Assembly: GCF_030161895.1 (NCBI RefSeq)
Contig: NZ_BSVB01000001.1
Coordinates: 2,418,001 to 2,482,000, forward strand
Length of the DNA: 64,000 nucleotides
Direction: 5' to 3'
DNA from: Pseudolysinimonas kribbensis
GTDB lineage: Bacteria > Actinomycetota > Actinomycetes > Actinomycetales > Microbacteriaceae
Below the pieces are notes generated by a model that was not told the DNA's origin, did not search any database, and was given only the letters and a program-made list of their open reading frames with translations. Position numbers and translations under genes: made by a program. Every line of letters begins with the position of its first letter. The stretch's first letter is position 1. Positions 9,901-17,464 of the stretch are shown here, in pieces.

Positions 9901-10667
9901 CGCGCCCGCACGAGACGCTCATGGTGGTGACGGCCAGCGAGAAGCACGCCGTTCGGGTGCTGCAGGCGGTGCTCGCGTCGATGGCGGGCAGGCCGGAGCT
10001 GACCGACTTCGTGCTGCGCGACGGTGCCGAGCCGTTCACGGTGCTGCCGATCGATCGCGCCGCCGCCGAGAGCCGCGACCGGGTGATCTTCTCGCTCGGC
10101 TACGGCCGCACCCCGCACGGCCGCGTCCTCAGCGACTTCGGCGCGCTGGGTCGCCCGGGCGGGGAGCGCCTGCTCGCCGTCGCGATGACCCGGGCCCGGC
10201 GCTCGATGGTGATCGTCACCTGCTTCCGGCCCGCCGATGTCGAGGACGGCCGCATCCGGCACGGCGCGGTCGCGCTCGCGGAGATCCTCGACGAGGTCGC
10301 GGCGCGCCGCGCGGAGCCGCCGCTGCCCGATGACTCCGACCCGATGCTCGTCGACCTGGCCCGCCGTCTCGAGGCGCGGGGCCTGCGCACCGCGCTCGGC
10401 CACCGCGGCAAGCTCGGCCTCGTCGCCGCGAACGGCGGCATGTGCTTCGTCGTCGAGACCGATCAGGCCCTGTTCGGCCGGTCGCTGCGCGAGTCGATCC
10501 GGTTGCGTCCCGAGGTGCTGCGCCGGCTCGGATGGCACTATGCGCGCGTGCACGCGTTCGAGCTGTTCGCCGACCCGGATGCCGTGGCCGACCGGATCGC
10601 GACGGCCGCCGGGCTCGCGGGCGGCCTCCTGACGCAGGAGATCCCGGTCGTCACGACCCGTGGCTGA
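6918..10667 (+). CDS. Large SF1-helicase-like protein with degenerate ATPase motifs and a C-terminal restriction-endonuclease-like domain
   Basis: 1249 aa, uninterrupted. The layout matches large actinobacterial SF1 (DUF4011/AAA-type) helicases: an N-terminal domain, a split helicase core and a C-terminal Vsr-like fold. Key residues are missing. The P-loop near residue 320 reads MPGTGATQT, with Ala in place of the Walker A Lys. Motif II near residue 840 reads VVILDAGATT, lacking Asp-Glu. A GDPVTQTPSA motif III-like stretch and motif VI-like AMTRARRSMVIV (about 1089) are recognisable. The last 120 residues (RRLEARGLRTALGHRGKL...RPEVLRRLGWHYARVHAFELFADP) look like an endonuclease-fold tail without an obvious D...ExK set. 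I infer a non-hydrolysing or non-catalytic homologue. The ATG at 6918 is chosen over the in-frame GTG at 6885; the ribosome-binding site is weak. Confidence 0.75.
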   Translation: MTDVDAPDPDATGTLDGVDRIDEIDGMRVEVRGRPSPTRLRGTAELESSRAAWRAELERVGGTSPLLHLVDDPAARIELSTTHPGGLARFITGQATLLSQLIRDEIALRAARIAADRIAAKNLELASTRGIDAVQLGIGIAEWEHEGEDFTAPVLLRPLAIRRLGRDFEIRLRGPAALNPALAAALQKQFGITLDPAAFVALTDADGAFKPNAVIDQLRALTGHLAGFAVAPRLVVAPFAEVAPRLVADAAPLDHPLLDALAGSGSAGWATQQAYSAVEPVDPDHRDPSTDRLLLDADAEQENVVAQIAAGNSLVVKTMPGTGATQTVVNALGALVSQNKRVLVVGPRRASLRGIAQRFADIGLGSLAVTPAGLRKDLVRAISRHERAALPQLGDVDDALVRLRGVLLDYRAALSRADDVLGISVFDCVTELSRLALLPTPPSTSARLDRATVERIAGDRGDIARTMIEAAQLGQFRYGPGDSPWYGAQFASGEAAHQAHALAQRLSGTELPRLLARAQELIGSTRMRPFETVAELGVYLRLLTDIRDTLDRFLPSVFDRSVSELIVATGAKREHPEMSSGDRRRLRKLAREYVRPGMHVGDLHEALTRVQQQRILWQRFVAAGVVPEVPTGISDVAVAWQQVAADLATLDAPLRHTARDQQLENLPLPRLGALLASLAEPSDVLQNLQERSALLDKLRDLDPLLTDLAARHVPEHQVAAELELAWWRSALDALLAADRALLGAKADVLERLEADFRLVDEAHAAGSAQQLAWQLAENWKIGLVDWPDEATALRELLKTDRASAATLQHLAPHLARTVAPVWLASPYELDRISDTMTFDTVVILDAGATTISENVGAIRRARQVVAFGDPVTQTPSAFALRLGTAQELPVELDARTLDELHGRSALAQLAGILPTLSLTRSYRAGGEDLAELVNRRFYGGRIDSLPWAGSFLGHGSLVLDYVENGTGMPDPSGGVESVDAEVDRVLTLVEEHAAARPHETLMVVTASEKHAVRVLQAVLASMAGRPELTDFVLRDGAEPFTVLPIDRAAAESRDRVIFSLGYGRTPHGRVLSDFGALGRPGGERLLAVAMTRARRSMVIVTCFRPADVEDGRIRHGAVALAEILDEVAARRAEPPLPDDSDPMLVDLARRLEARGLRTALGHRGKLGLVAANGGMCFVVETDQALFGRSLRESIRLRPEVLRRLGWHYARVHAFELFADPDAVADRIATAAGLAGGLLTQEIPVVTTRG

Positions 10668-10845
10668 GGACCGCGCGGCGGAACCGGACCCGCCGCACTC
10701 CGCACGCCTGCCGCGTCGCCGCTCGCGGCGGGCGACGACGCCCCCGCCTCCCGGGTCGGATCCCGCGCCCGCGCGCGAACCGGAGCGTCACGACGAGGGC
10801 GAGAACGACGAGCGCATGCGGCAGGACAAGCCCCCGCACTACTGA
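10660..10845 (+). CDS. Small conserved hypothetical protein (61 aa)
   Basis: The GTG at 10660 overlaps the helicase-like gene end by 8 bases, and the gene ends just inside the 3' end of convergent mscL. The protein is highly charged and Pro/Arg-rich and ends in DERMRQDKPPHY. A short actinobacterial protein ending in a DxPPHY/W-type motif is a pattern I recognise, but no function is known. It has no membrane segment. Its position suggests co-expression with the helicase-like gene. Confidence 0.6.
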   Translation: MAEDRAAEPDPPHSARLPRRRSRRATTPPPPGSDPAPAREPERHDEGENDERMRQDKPPHY

Positions 10846-11270
10846 GCGGGTGTGCCCGGGTCGCGTTCCTTCAGGAGGTCGCGGATCTGCACCAGCAGCT
10901 CGGTCTCGGTGAGCGCCGGGGTGGCCGGCGCCTCCTCCGCGGGCTTCTTGCGCAGCTGGACCTTCTTGAGATAGTTCATCGGCACGATCAGGCCGAAGTA
11001 GACGGCCGCCGCGATCAGGACGAACTGGATGATCGCCGAGATGACGGCGCCCCAGGCGAGCACGACGGCCTCGTGCCCGGGCGACGCGGCGCGCAGCACG
11101 ATGCCCGCCTTGGCCACATCGCTCGAGTCGAAGATGAGCGAGATGAGCGGGTTGAAGATACCGGTGACGAGACCGGTGACGATCGCAGTGAACGCGGCGC
11201 CGATGACGACCGCGACCGCGAGATCGATGACATTGCCGCGGAGGACAAACTCACGGAATCCCTTGAGCAT
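10839..11270 (-). CDS. mscL: Large-conductance mechanosensitive channel MscL
   Basis: Inner-membrane channel that releases solutes on hypo-osmotic shock. 143 aa, normal for the family. The signature MLKGFREFVLRGNVIDLAVAVVIGAAFTAIV marks the N-terminal helix and TM1. TM2 is VISAIIQFVLIAAAVYFGLIVPMNYL, followed by a charged cytoplasmic helix (TELLVQIRDLLKER). I choose the ATG at 11270 because AGGAAG sits 5 bases upstream; the GTG at 11276 falls inside that ribosome-binding site. It overlaps the 61-aa gene tail to tail. Confidence 0.95.
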   Translation of the reverse strand: MLKGFREFVLRGNVIDLAVAVVIGAAFTAIVTGLVTGIFNPLISLIFDSSDVAKAGIVLRAASPGHEAVVLAWGAVISAIIQFVLIAAAVYFGLIVPMNYLKKVQLRKKPAEEAPATPALTETELLVQIRDLLKERDPGTPAQ

Positions 11271-11279
11271 GATCACTTC

Positions 11280-11633
11280 CTAACTGGACGAACCGGATCC
11301 TGATCCCGATGCCGTGGAGGTGCTGCTGCTGGAACTGCTGGTGCCGGAGGAACCGGAGGAACTGCCGCCACTGCCGCCCGACGCGCTCCCGGACGTGGCC
11401 GCGGCGGTGCCCTCGCTCTTCTTCGCGCCGTCCTTCTTCGACCCGTCAACGGGCTTCGCGCGGCTGTCGGTGCGATAGAACCCGGAGCCGTTGAACGTCA
11501 CGCCGACGCTGCCGTACTGCTTGCGCAGCCGGCCGCCGCAGTTCGGGCACTCGGTGAGCGCATCGTCGGTGAAGGCCTGCTGGATGTCGAAGGCGGTGCC
11601 GCACTCGGTGCAGCGGTAGGAGTAGGTGGGCAT
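11280..11633 (-). CDS. FmdB-type zinc-ribbon protein with low-complexity Ser/Gly tail
   Basis: 117 aa. The N-terminal 45 residues form the FmdB/CxxC_CxxC_SSSS zinc ribbon: MPTYSYRCTECGTAFDIQQAF...CPNCGGRLRKQYG, with two CxxC pairs. The C-terminal half is a Lys/Ala stretch followed by a long Ser/Gly/Thr tract, typical of actinobacterial members and presumably disordered. Possible nucleic-acid or regulatory role, unproven. The ATG at 11631-11633 is chosen because the family always starts MPTY; the frame is open further upstream but runs through the neighbouring gene. It lies 9 bases upstream of mscL in the same direction. Confidence 0.85.
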   Translation of the reverse strand: MPTYSYRCTECGTAFDIQQAFTDDALTECPNCGGRLRKQYGSVGVTFNGSGFYRTDSRAKPVDGSKKDGAKKSEGTAAATSGSASGGSGGSSSGSSGTSSSSSSTSTASGSGSGSSS

Positions 11634-11638
11634 GTCCC

Positions 11639-12232
11639 TCAGGGGCGAGAGGTGTCGAGGTCGATGACGCCGCCGGGGGTCACGACGCCGTTCACCGGCA
11701 TGTCGTGGCGCTCCCGTGGAACGGAGTCGACCAGCTCGTCGTCGAAGATCACAGCATAGACGGGCGGGCAGCGGTCCATGGAGCCGAGCGTCTTGTCGAA
11801 GTACCCGCGCCCCCACCCGATCCGCATGCCGCCGCGGTCGACGCTCGCCGCGGGCACCACGATGAGGTCGGCGTCGTTGATCGCGATCGGGCCGAGCAGC
11901 TCGGTCATGGGGGTCGGCATCCCGACCACGTCCTCCACCTCGTCGTCGCCGTCGTAGGGCGCCCAGTCGAGCAGGCCGTCCTCGCGCGAGACCGGCAGCA
12001 GCACCCGGATGCCGCGCTCGTGCGCCCAGTGCACGAACTCGCGCGTGGGCGGCTCGTCGGGCAGCGAGAGGTACGCGGCCACGGTGGTGGCACCCAGCCG
12101 CTCGGTGAGCTCCTCGAGCCGCTGCGTGATCGCCTCGGCGTCGTGATCGCGACGGGTCGAGGTGCGGGTCCTGCGACGTTCGCGGACCTCCGCGCGCAGC
12201 GCACGCTTCTGCGAATCGACCTCATCGGTCAC
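11639..12232 (-). CDS. 5-formyltetrahydrofolate cyclo-ligase (MTHFS family)
   Basis: Cytosolic enzyme converting 5-formyl-THF to 5,10-methenyl-THF with ATP. 197 aa. Family signatures are the N-terminal Lys/Arg-rich SQKRALRAEVRERRR substrate-binding segment and the C-terminal RIGWGRGYFDKTLGSM ATP/Mg-binding motif, followed by DELVDSVPRERHDMPVNGVVTP. It starts with GTG at 12230-12232, divergent from galU with only 43 bases between. Together with the FmdB ribbon and mscL it forms a compact minus-strand unit. Confidence 0.93.
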   Translation of the reverse strand: MTDEVDSQKRALRAEVRERRRTRTSTRRDHDAEAITQRLEELTERLGATTVAAYLSLPDEPPTREFVHWAHERGIRVLLPVSREDGLLDWAPYDGDDEVEDVVGMPTPMTELLGPIAINDADLIVVPAASVDRGGMRIGWGRGYFDKTLGSMDRCPPVYAVIFDDELVDSVPRERHDMPVNGVVTPGGVIDLDTSRP

Positions 12233-12275
12233 ACCCGCAGTCTAGGGGCCGGGGTGGAACGGATACTCTGCTGGG

Positions 12276-13175
12276 ATGGCGACCCCGATCACCAAGGCCG
12301 TGATCCCCGTGGCGGGACTCGGCACGCGATTCCTCCCGGCGACGAAGGCGATGCCGAAGGAGATGCTGCCGGTGGTCGACAAGCCGGCCATCCAGTACGT
12401 CGTCGAGGAAGCGGTCGCGGCCGGGCTCTCGGATGTGCTGATGATCACCGGCCGCAACAAGACGGCGCTCGAGAACCACTTCGACAAGGTCGGCGAGCTC
12501 GAGCAGGCGCTGCTCAGCAAGGGCGATGCCGAGAAGCTCGAGAAGGTCAAGTTCTCGACCGACCTCGCCGACGTGCACTACGTGCGCCAGGGCGATCCGA
12601 TGGGGCTCGGTCACGCGGTGCTCCGGTCCAAGATGCACGTCGGGCGGGAGCCGTTCGCCGTGCTGCTCGGCGACGACATCATCGACGAGCGCGATGTGCT
12701 GCTGAAGCGCATGCTCAAGGTGCAGCAGAAGCGCAACACGACGGTGGTCGCCCTGCTCGAGGTGGATCCGTCGCAGACCCACCTCTACGGCATCGCGACG
12801 GTCGAACCCACCGGCGATGACGACGTCGTGCGCGTCACCGGCATGGTCGAGAAGCCCGCGCCGGGCGACGCCCTCGAACCTCGCCGTGATCGGGCGCTAC
12901 GTGCTGCGGCCGGAGATCTTCGAGATCCTCGAGTCGACGCCCCCGGCAAGGGCGGCGAGATCCAGCTCACCGATGCGCTGCAGGCGCTCGCCACCGGGCC
13001 GGAGTGGGCCGGCGGGGTGCACGGCGTCATCTTCCGCGGACGCCGCTACGACACGGGCGACCGGCTCGACTACCTCAAGGCGATCGTGCAGCTCGCCGTC
13101 GACCGCGTCGACCTCGGCCCCGAGTTCCGGCCGTGGCTCGTCGAGTTCGCGGCGGAGCTCGACGACCGGTCGTGA
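12276..13175 (+). CDS. galU: UTP--glucose-1-phosphate uridylyltransferase GalU (one frame break near 12870)
   Basis: Makes UDP-glucose for cell-envelope polysaccharides and feeds the Leloir pathway. About 300 aa. The nucleotide-binding N-terminus VIPVAGLGTRFLPATKAMPKEMLPVVDKPAIQ is intact. FAVLLGDDII is the metal/UTP site. The frame changes near 12870-12873. The family-invariant APSNLAVIGRYVL is split so that PGDA is followed by SNLAVIGRYVLRPEIF only if two bases (probably GACGCGCCCTCG reduced to GACGCCCTCG) are restored. This is one of the few breaks here that is not a single C. A -10-like TACTCT (12265-12270) a few bases before the ATG suggests a leaderless mRNA. The stop overlaps the next GTG. 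Confidence 0.92.
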   Translation: MATPITKAVIPVAGLGTRFLPATKAMPKEMLPVVDKPAIQYVVEEAVAAGLSDVLMITGRNKTALENHFDKVGELEQALLSKGDAEKLEKVKFSTDLADVHYVRQGDPMGLGHAVLRSKMHVGREPFAVLLGDDIIDERDVLLKRMLKVQQKRNTTVVALLEVDPSQTHLYGIATVEPTGDDDVVRVTGMVEKPAPGDALEPRRDRALRAAAGDLRDPRVDAPGKGGEIQLTDALQALATGPEWAGGVHGVIFRGRRYDTGDRLDYLKAIVQLAVDRVDLGPEFRPWLVEFAAELDDRS

Positions 13176-13819
13176 CCGCACCGACCTTGCAGGACGGGCC
13201 GGTGACCATCCGACCCGTCGCGATGCGGGATGCCCGCGCCCTCGACCGCGAGCTGGCCGCCAACCGCTCCTGGCTGCGCACGTGGGAGGCGACCAACCCG
13301 CACGGGCCCATCAGCTTCGACACCCGTGCCAGCATCCGCTCGCTGCTCGCGAGCGCGCGCGCCGGCACGGGGGTGCCCTTCATCATCGAGTACGAGGGCG
13401 AGTTCGCGGGCCAGCTCAACGTCTCGGGGATCTCGTACGGGTCGCTGTCGTCGGCATCCACCGGCTACTGGATCGCGGAGCGCTTCGCGGGCAAGAACAT
13501 CATGCCGACCGCCGTCGCCCTCGCGACCGACCACTGCATGTTCGGCATGGGCCTGCACCGCATGGAGATCTGCATCCGCCCGGAGAACGGTCCCTCGCTG
13601 CGCGTCGTCGAGAAGCTCGGGTTCCGCTACGAGGGATTGCGGCGGCGCTTCATCCACATCAACGGCGACTGGCGCGACCACTTCTGCTTCGCCCTCACGG
13701 TCGAGGAGCTGCCGGTGGGCGTGCTGCGGCGGTGGAAGGACGGACGGGTGCCCGCGGGGGTGGGCTCGGTGCCGGATGCCGATCGGCGCGCGGCGACGGT
13801 TCCGCTGCGGTTGGGGTAG
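13172..13819 (+). CDS. GNAT acetyltransferase, RimJ-like
   Basis: 215 aa, N-acetyltransferase fold of the RimJ/RimL ribosomal-protein-alanine type. Visible: VTIRPVAMRDARAL, FIIEYEGEFAGQLNVSGISYG, ASTGYWIAERFAGKNIMPTAVALATDHCM with the acetyl-CoA-binding region, RMEICIRPENGPSLRVVEKLGFRYEGL, and FALTVEEL near the C-terminus. The GTG overlaps the galU stop by 4 bases. This galU-GNAT order is common in actinobacteria. The substrate (a ribosomal protein or another N-terminus) is inferred. Confidence 0.9.
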   Translation: MTAPTLQDGPVTIRPVAMRDARALDRELAANRSWLRTWEATNPHGPISFDTRASIRSLLASARAGTGVPFIIEYEGEFAGQLNVSGISYGSLSSASTGYWIAERFAGKNIMPTAVALATDHCMFGMGLHRMEICIRPENGPSLRVVEKLGFRYEGLRRRFIHINGDWRDHFCFALTVEELPVGVLRRWKDGRVPAGVGSVPDADRRAATVPLRLG

Positions 13820-13846
13820 GGGCGTAGGGGTAGCTCGGGTGCGATT

Positions 13847-13869
13847 CCGAGGCCCGGGACGGGCCTCGG
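13847..13869 (+). terminator. Hairpin downstream of the RimJ-like gene (10-bp stem, 3-nt loop)
   Basis: CCGAGGCCCG (13847-13856) and CGGGCCTCGG (13860-13869) form a perfect GC-rich 10-bp stem with loop GGA, 28 bases after the upstream stop. No U-tract follows, which is common for actinobacterial terminators. Confidence 0.6.
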
Positions 13870-13882
13870 CGCTGGCGTCGCG

Positions 13883-13906
13883 GCGAAGGCCGGAAATGGC
13901 CTTCGC
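13883..13906 (+). terminator. Second hairpin in tandem (9-bp stem, 6-nt loop)
   Basis: GCGAAGGCC (13883-13891) pairs with GGCCTTCGC (13898-13906), loop GGAAAT, followed by a short TTTC. Together with the hairpin at 13847 it makes a tandem terminator separating the galU unit from the membrane-protein gene. Confidence 0.6.
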
Positions 13907-13966
13907 TTTCAGCTCCAGCGCGCGCGCCTACCTTCGATCCGAGGTTGAAGTTCTTACCCTCGCGAT

Positions 13967-14920
13967 ATGGAAGCCACGGGAATCGGCACGGCGATCATGC
14001 TCGCCCTCGCCGCCGGCCTGTGGTTCCTCTACCTGGTGCCGACCTGGCTGCGGCGCCGCGAGTACCTCGCGACCGAGCGCACCGCGACCCGGCTGCAGCA
14101 GACCCTGCGGGTGATGGCCGAGACCGCCGAGGTCCCCGAGCCGGTGCGGGTCGAGGCGACCGTGCGGGAGGCGGCCAAGCAGGAGCGCGTGCTCCAGGCG
14201 CAGGAGCGCGCCGAGCGCCGACGGCTCGCCGAGCAGCTGCGCCGCGACGAGGTCGCCGAGCGCGCTCTCGACCGCTCCGACCTGCGGACCGCGCGCGTGG
14301 CATCCGGCCCCGAGTTGCGTCGCCGGCGCATGCGACGCACACGGGTGCTGGCCTCCATGCTCATGGTCGCGGCGACCGTCGTAGGCGCCGCGCAGGTCGT
14401 GCTGATCGCGACGACGGGCGCCGTGACCGGATCGTGGGTCGTGCTCGTCGCCGCGGCGGCGGGCGCGTGCGCGGCGGTCGGGGTGCAACGGCGCCTGGAT
14501 GCCCTCACCGCGCCGCGCGCGACGGGTCGTCCGGCGTCGCCGGCGGCGTCGGTTCCCGCCGAAGCGCCCGCCGCCGCCGCGGACGCTCCCCGGGCATGGA
14601 CCCCGGTGCCGCTCCCGCGCCCGCGCTACCTCGAGCACCCCGTCGCGTCGCCGACGGCCCCGCGCATCGATGCCGCCGCCCTGCTGCGCGCCGCGGCCGC
14701 GGAGGCCGAGCGCGCCCGCCGCGCCGCCCACGACGAGCCGGAGGTCGTGCCGTTCCGCCCGCGGGCGACACCGGCGTCCGCGGCGACGTCCACCGTGTCG
14801 GCCGGCGGCGCGCGGCCCGGCGCGTCGTCGCGCTTCGCCCGCATGGGCCTGCTCGACCCCGCCGACACCGCCGCGACCGACCTCGACGAGGTGCTGCGCC
14901 GACGCCGCTGGGCGGGCTGA
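13967..14920 (+). CDS. Conserved actinobacterial membrane protein with coiled-coil and Ala/Pro-rich regions
   Basis: 317 aa. One transmembrane helix at residues 6-24 (IGTAIMLALAAGLWFLYLVPTWL) is followed by a long Arg/Glu/Ala heptad region (about 30-120, probable coiled coil). Then come a basic RRRRMRRTR stretch, two hydrophobic segments (VLASMLMVAATVVGAAQVVLIATTG, WVVLVAAAAGACAAVGV), and a Pro/Ala-rich tail ending FARMGLLDPADTAATDLDEVLRRRRWAG. I recognise the arrangement as frequent next to galU in Microbacteriaceae but know no function. A -10-like TACCCT just before the ATG suggests a short or absent leader. Confidence 0.75.
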   Translation: MEATGIGTAIMLALAAGLWFLYLVPTWLRRREYLATERTATRLQQTLRVMAETAEVPEPVRVEATVREAAKQERVLQAQERAERRRLAEQLRRDEVAERALDRSDLRTARVASGPELRRRRMRRTRVLASMLMVAATVVGAAQVVLIATTGAVTGSWVVLVAAAAGACAAVGVQRRLDALTAPRATGRPASPAASVPAEAPAAAADAPRAWTPVPLPRPRYLEHPVASPTAPRIDAAALLRAAAAEAERARRAAHDEPEVVPFRPRATPASAATSTVSAGGARPGASSRFARMGLLDPADTAATDLDEVLRRRRWAG

Positions 14921-14988
14921 CCGCGGGCGCGATGCCCCCGGGCGACCTGCTAATCTTGCTGAGTTGTCCGGACAGCCGGGCGGCATCC

Positions 14989-15064
14989 GGGCCCTTGGCG
15001 CAGTTGGTAGCGCGTCTCGTTCGCAATGAGAAGGTCAGGGGTTCGAATCCCCTAGGGTCCACCA
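14989..15064 (+). tRNA. tRNA-Ala(CGC)
   Basis: 76 nt including an encoded CCA end. The acceptor stem GGGCCCT/AGGGTCC carries the G3-U70 pair that identifies alanine tRNAs. The D-loop has AGTTGGTAG, the T-arm is GGGGTTCGAATCCCC, and the anticodon loop TTCGCAA gives anticodon CGC (codon GCG, abundant here). A -10-like TAATCT lies at 14951-14956. The lysE-like ATG starts one base after the CCA end. Confidence 0.97.
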
Positions 15065-15065
15065 G

Positions 15066-15695
15066 ATGAACACCGCCGCCGCGGTCGCGGCCGGGCTCGC
15101 CGGACTGGGGCTCGGCGCATCGCTGATTATCGCCATCGGCGCGCAGAACGCGTTCGTGCTGCGGCAGGGCGTGCGCCGCGAGCACATCGGCATCGTCATC
15201 GCGATCTGCATCGCATCGGACGTGGTGCTCATCGGGCTCGGCGTCGCCGGGGCGGGCGCGCTGTTCACCGCCGTGCCGTGGCTCGTCGAGGTCGCTCGCT
15301 GGGCCGGGGCCGCGTTCCTCCTGTTCTACGCCGTGCTCGCGGCCCGCCGCGCGATCCGGCCGGCGGTGCTGTCCGTGGACCGGTCGGCCCGCCCGGCCGC
15401 GACCGCGCGCGGCGTCGCGCTCACCTGCCTGGCCCTCACCTGGCTCAACCCGCACGTCTATCTGGACACCCTCGTGCTGCTCGGATCGGTCGCGAGCACC
15501 CACGGTGAGCTGCGCTGGGCGTTCGGGGCCGGGGCCGCCGTGGCGAGCGCGATCTGGTTCACGCTGCTCGGCCTCGGAGCGCGGGCTCTGGCCCCGCTGT
15601 TCGCGAGGCCCCTCGCGTGGCGGGTGCTCGACGTCGTCATCGCGGCGGTCATGGTCGTGGTGGCGCTCACGCTCCTCCTGCCCGTCTTCTCGTGA
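15066..15695 (+). CDS. LysE/ArgO-family amino-acid exporter
   Basis: 209 aa inner-membrane exporter of basic amino acids by family. It starts [40 protein letters not shown], the characteristic GAQNAFVLRQG motif of LysE. Five to six hydrophobic segments follow, with the conserved LTWLNPHVYLDTLVLLGS motif near residue 125. The ATG is one base after the tRNA-Ala CCA end, so the mRNA must be processed from a tRNA precursor, begin inside the tRNA gene, or be translated without its own leader. No LysG-type regulator is adjacent. Confidence 0.92.
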   Translation: MNTAAAVAAGLAGLGLGASLIIAIGAQNAFVLRQGVRREHIGIVIAICIASDVVLIGLGVAGAGALFTAVPWLVEVARWAGAAFLLFYAVLAARRAIRPAVLSVDRSARPAATARGVALTCLALTWLNPHVYLDTLVLLGSVASTHGELRWAFGAGAAVASAIWFTLLGLGARALAPLFARPLAWRVLDVVIAAVMVVVALTLLLPVFS

Positions 15696-15785
15696 GCCCG
15701 CCGCGACTTCGGCGCGTGTGTGCCGTTCCGGCGCCGACGCGGATAAGGTCTCGCTAGGGCCGGCGGCCGAGCGCGAGGGGTTCTC

Positions 15786-16562
15786 ATGGGTCAGGGTGAC
15801 GCATCGTCGACACTCATCCGCGCCGACTACCCGCAGCCGTTGTGGGTGCAGGCGGTGGAGCTCATCTCGCACGAGATCGAGAGCGGTGCGCTCAAGCCCG
15901 GCATGCGCCTGCCTCCGGAGCGGGAGCTGTGCCTCCAGCTCGGCATCTCGCGGGTGACGCTGCGCAAGGCGCTCAACGAGCTGGTGGGGCACGGGGCGCT
16001 GCGCCCCTCGCACGGCCGCGGCTGGTACGTCGCCGGCGCGAGCGGGGCGACGCAGGCGCGCGACTGGCCCAACAACCTCGAGTCGTTCACCGAGACGGCC
16101 GCCCGGATGGGGCTGCCCGCGTCGTCGATCGTCCTGCGCGCCGAGGTGCGGTCGGCCACCCTCGACGAGTCGGAACTGCTGGTCGTCGCCCCCGGCACGC
16201 CGCTCTTCGTCCTCGACCGCGTCCGGCTGCTGGGCGGAGTGCCGATCGCCGTCGACTCGACGCGGGTGCCGGAGGCGGTGGTGCCGGGCGCCGCCGACGT
16301 CGACTTCGCGCACGGCTCGATCTACGAGCGCCTCGAGCAGTCGGGCCTCGTTCTCGCCCACGCCGACTCGACGATCGAGGCGAAGGCCGCCGACGACGAG
16401 CTCGCGGGCCACCTGGAGGTCGAGCCCGGGTCTCCCGTGCTCGTCATGACCCAGCTCGTGTTCGATCCGGCCGACCGTCCGGTGCTCTCGTCCGTCATCC
16501 GGTACAGCGGCGACCGCTACCGGTTGCGCACCCAGTTCTCGCGCACGGCGCCGCGCCGCTGA
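15786..16562 (+). CDS. GntR-family (HutC-type) transcriptional regulator 1
   Basis: 258 aa. The N-terminal winged helix (residues 18-85) has PLWVQAVELISHEIESGALKPGMRLPPERELCLQLGISRVTLRKALNELV with wing HGRGWYV. The C-terminal UTRA ligand-binding domain has LGGVPIAVDSTRVPEAV, GSIYERLEQSG, GSPVLVMTQLVFD and VIRYSGDRYRLRTQFSR. It is a close paralogue of the regulator at 20922. It lies convergently beside the CUT1 importer genes, which suggests it senses the imported sugar or a derivative. Confidence 0.93.
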   Translation: MGQGDASSTLIRADYPQPLWVQAVELISHEIESGALKPGMRLPPERELCLQLGISRVTLRKALNELVGHGALRPSHGRGWYVAGASGATQARDWPNNLESFTETAARMGLPASSIVLRAEVRSATLDESELLVVAPGTPLFVLDRVRLLGGVPIAVDSTRVPEAVVPGAADVDFAHGSIYERLEQSGLVLAHADSTIEAKAADDELAGHLEVEPGSPVLVMTQLVFDPADRPVLSSVIRYSGDRYRLRTQFSRTAPRR

Positions 16563-16586
16563 TCCCGCGCCTCACGGGCCGCAGCC

Positions 16587-17464
16587 TCACTTGCCGTATC
16601 CGGCGCTCAGGCCCTGGATGAACTGCCGGGAGAACACCGCGAACAGCACGATGAGCGGCACGGCGCCGAGGGTGAGCGACGCGAGCAGCGCCGGGTAGTT
16701 GCTCTGGAACTGTCCCACGAACTGCTGCACGCCGAGGGTGACGGTCTGATTCTGCGGTGCGGGCGCGAGGATGAGGGGGAACCAGAGGTCGTTCCAGACC
16801 GGCAGCATGGTGACCGAGGCGACCGCGGCGATTCCGGGTCGCACGATCGGGATCGCGATGCCGAGCACGCGCAGCTCGCGGGCGCCGTCCATCCGCGCCG
16901 CCTCCTTGAGCTCGACCGGCACCGAGCGGAAGTAGGTCGTCATGAGGGCGATCGCGAGCGGCAGCTGCATCGCGGTGTAGACCAGCACGAGCGCGACGAG
17001 GGTGTCGACGAGGTGCCACGCGATCATCGTCTTCAGCAGCGGCACGGTGCCGAGCCGGATCGGCACCATGATGCCCACGAAGAAGAACCCGGTGAGGAGC
17101 GCGCTGATCCGCACCTGGTACTCCACGAGGGCCCACGCCGCGAGGGTGCCGAGCACGACGGTCAGCACGATCGTCGCGACCGTGACGATGACGCTGTTGC
17201 GGTAGTTCAGCAGGAAGTCGCCCTCGCTGAGCACGTCGTTCCAGCCCTGCAGGCTGAACGTCGCGCCGACCGGGGAGCGAAGGGCGCCCCGAAGATGCCC
17301 ATCGTCGACTTGAACGAGTTCACGACGACGACGAGCACGGGGGCGATCGCGACGATCGCAAACACCACCAGCAGCGCGTGCACGCCGAGCGTCGACAGGG
17401 CCTCCGTGCGCGGGCGGGCGGGACGGCGCGGGCGCTGCGCGCGAGGGGCGGCGGCGGTGCTCAC
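16587..17464 (-). CDS. CUT1-type sugar ABC permease, MalG-like (one frame break at 17272-17275)
   Basis: Inner-membrane permease with six predicted TM segments, about 292 aa. The EAA loop AARMDGARELRVLGIAIPIVRPGIAAV is the ATPase contact site. Further signatures are LALMTTYFRSVPVELKEAA and the C-terminal LIVLFAVFSRQFIQGLSAGYGK of MalG-type proteins. The N-terminus (STAAAPRAQRPRRPARPRTEALS before TM1) is read from the GTG at 17462-17464, overlapping the upstream permease stop by 4 bases. The break at 17272-17275 restores FGAPFARPVGATFSLQGWNDVLSEGDFLLNYRNS with one C in GGGCGAG. Confidence 0.9.
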
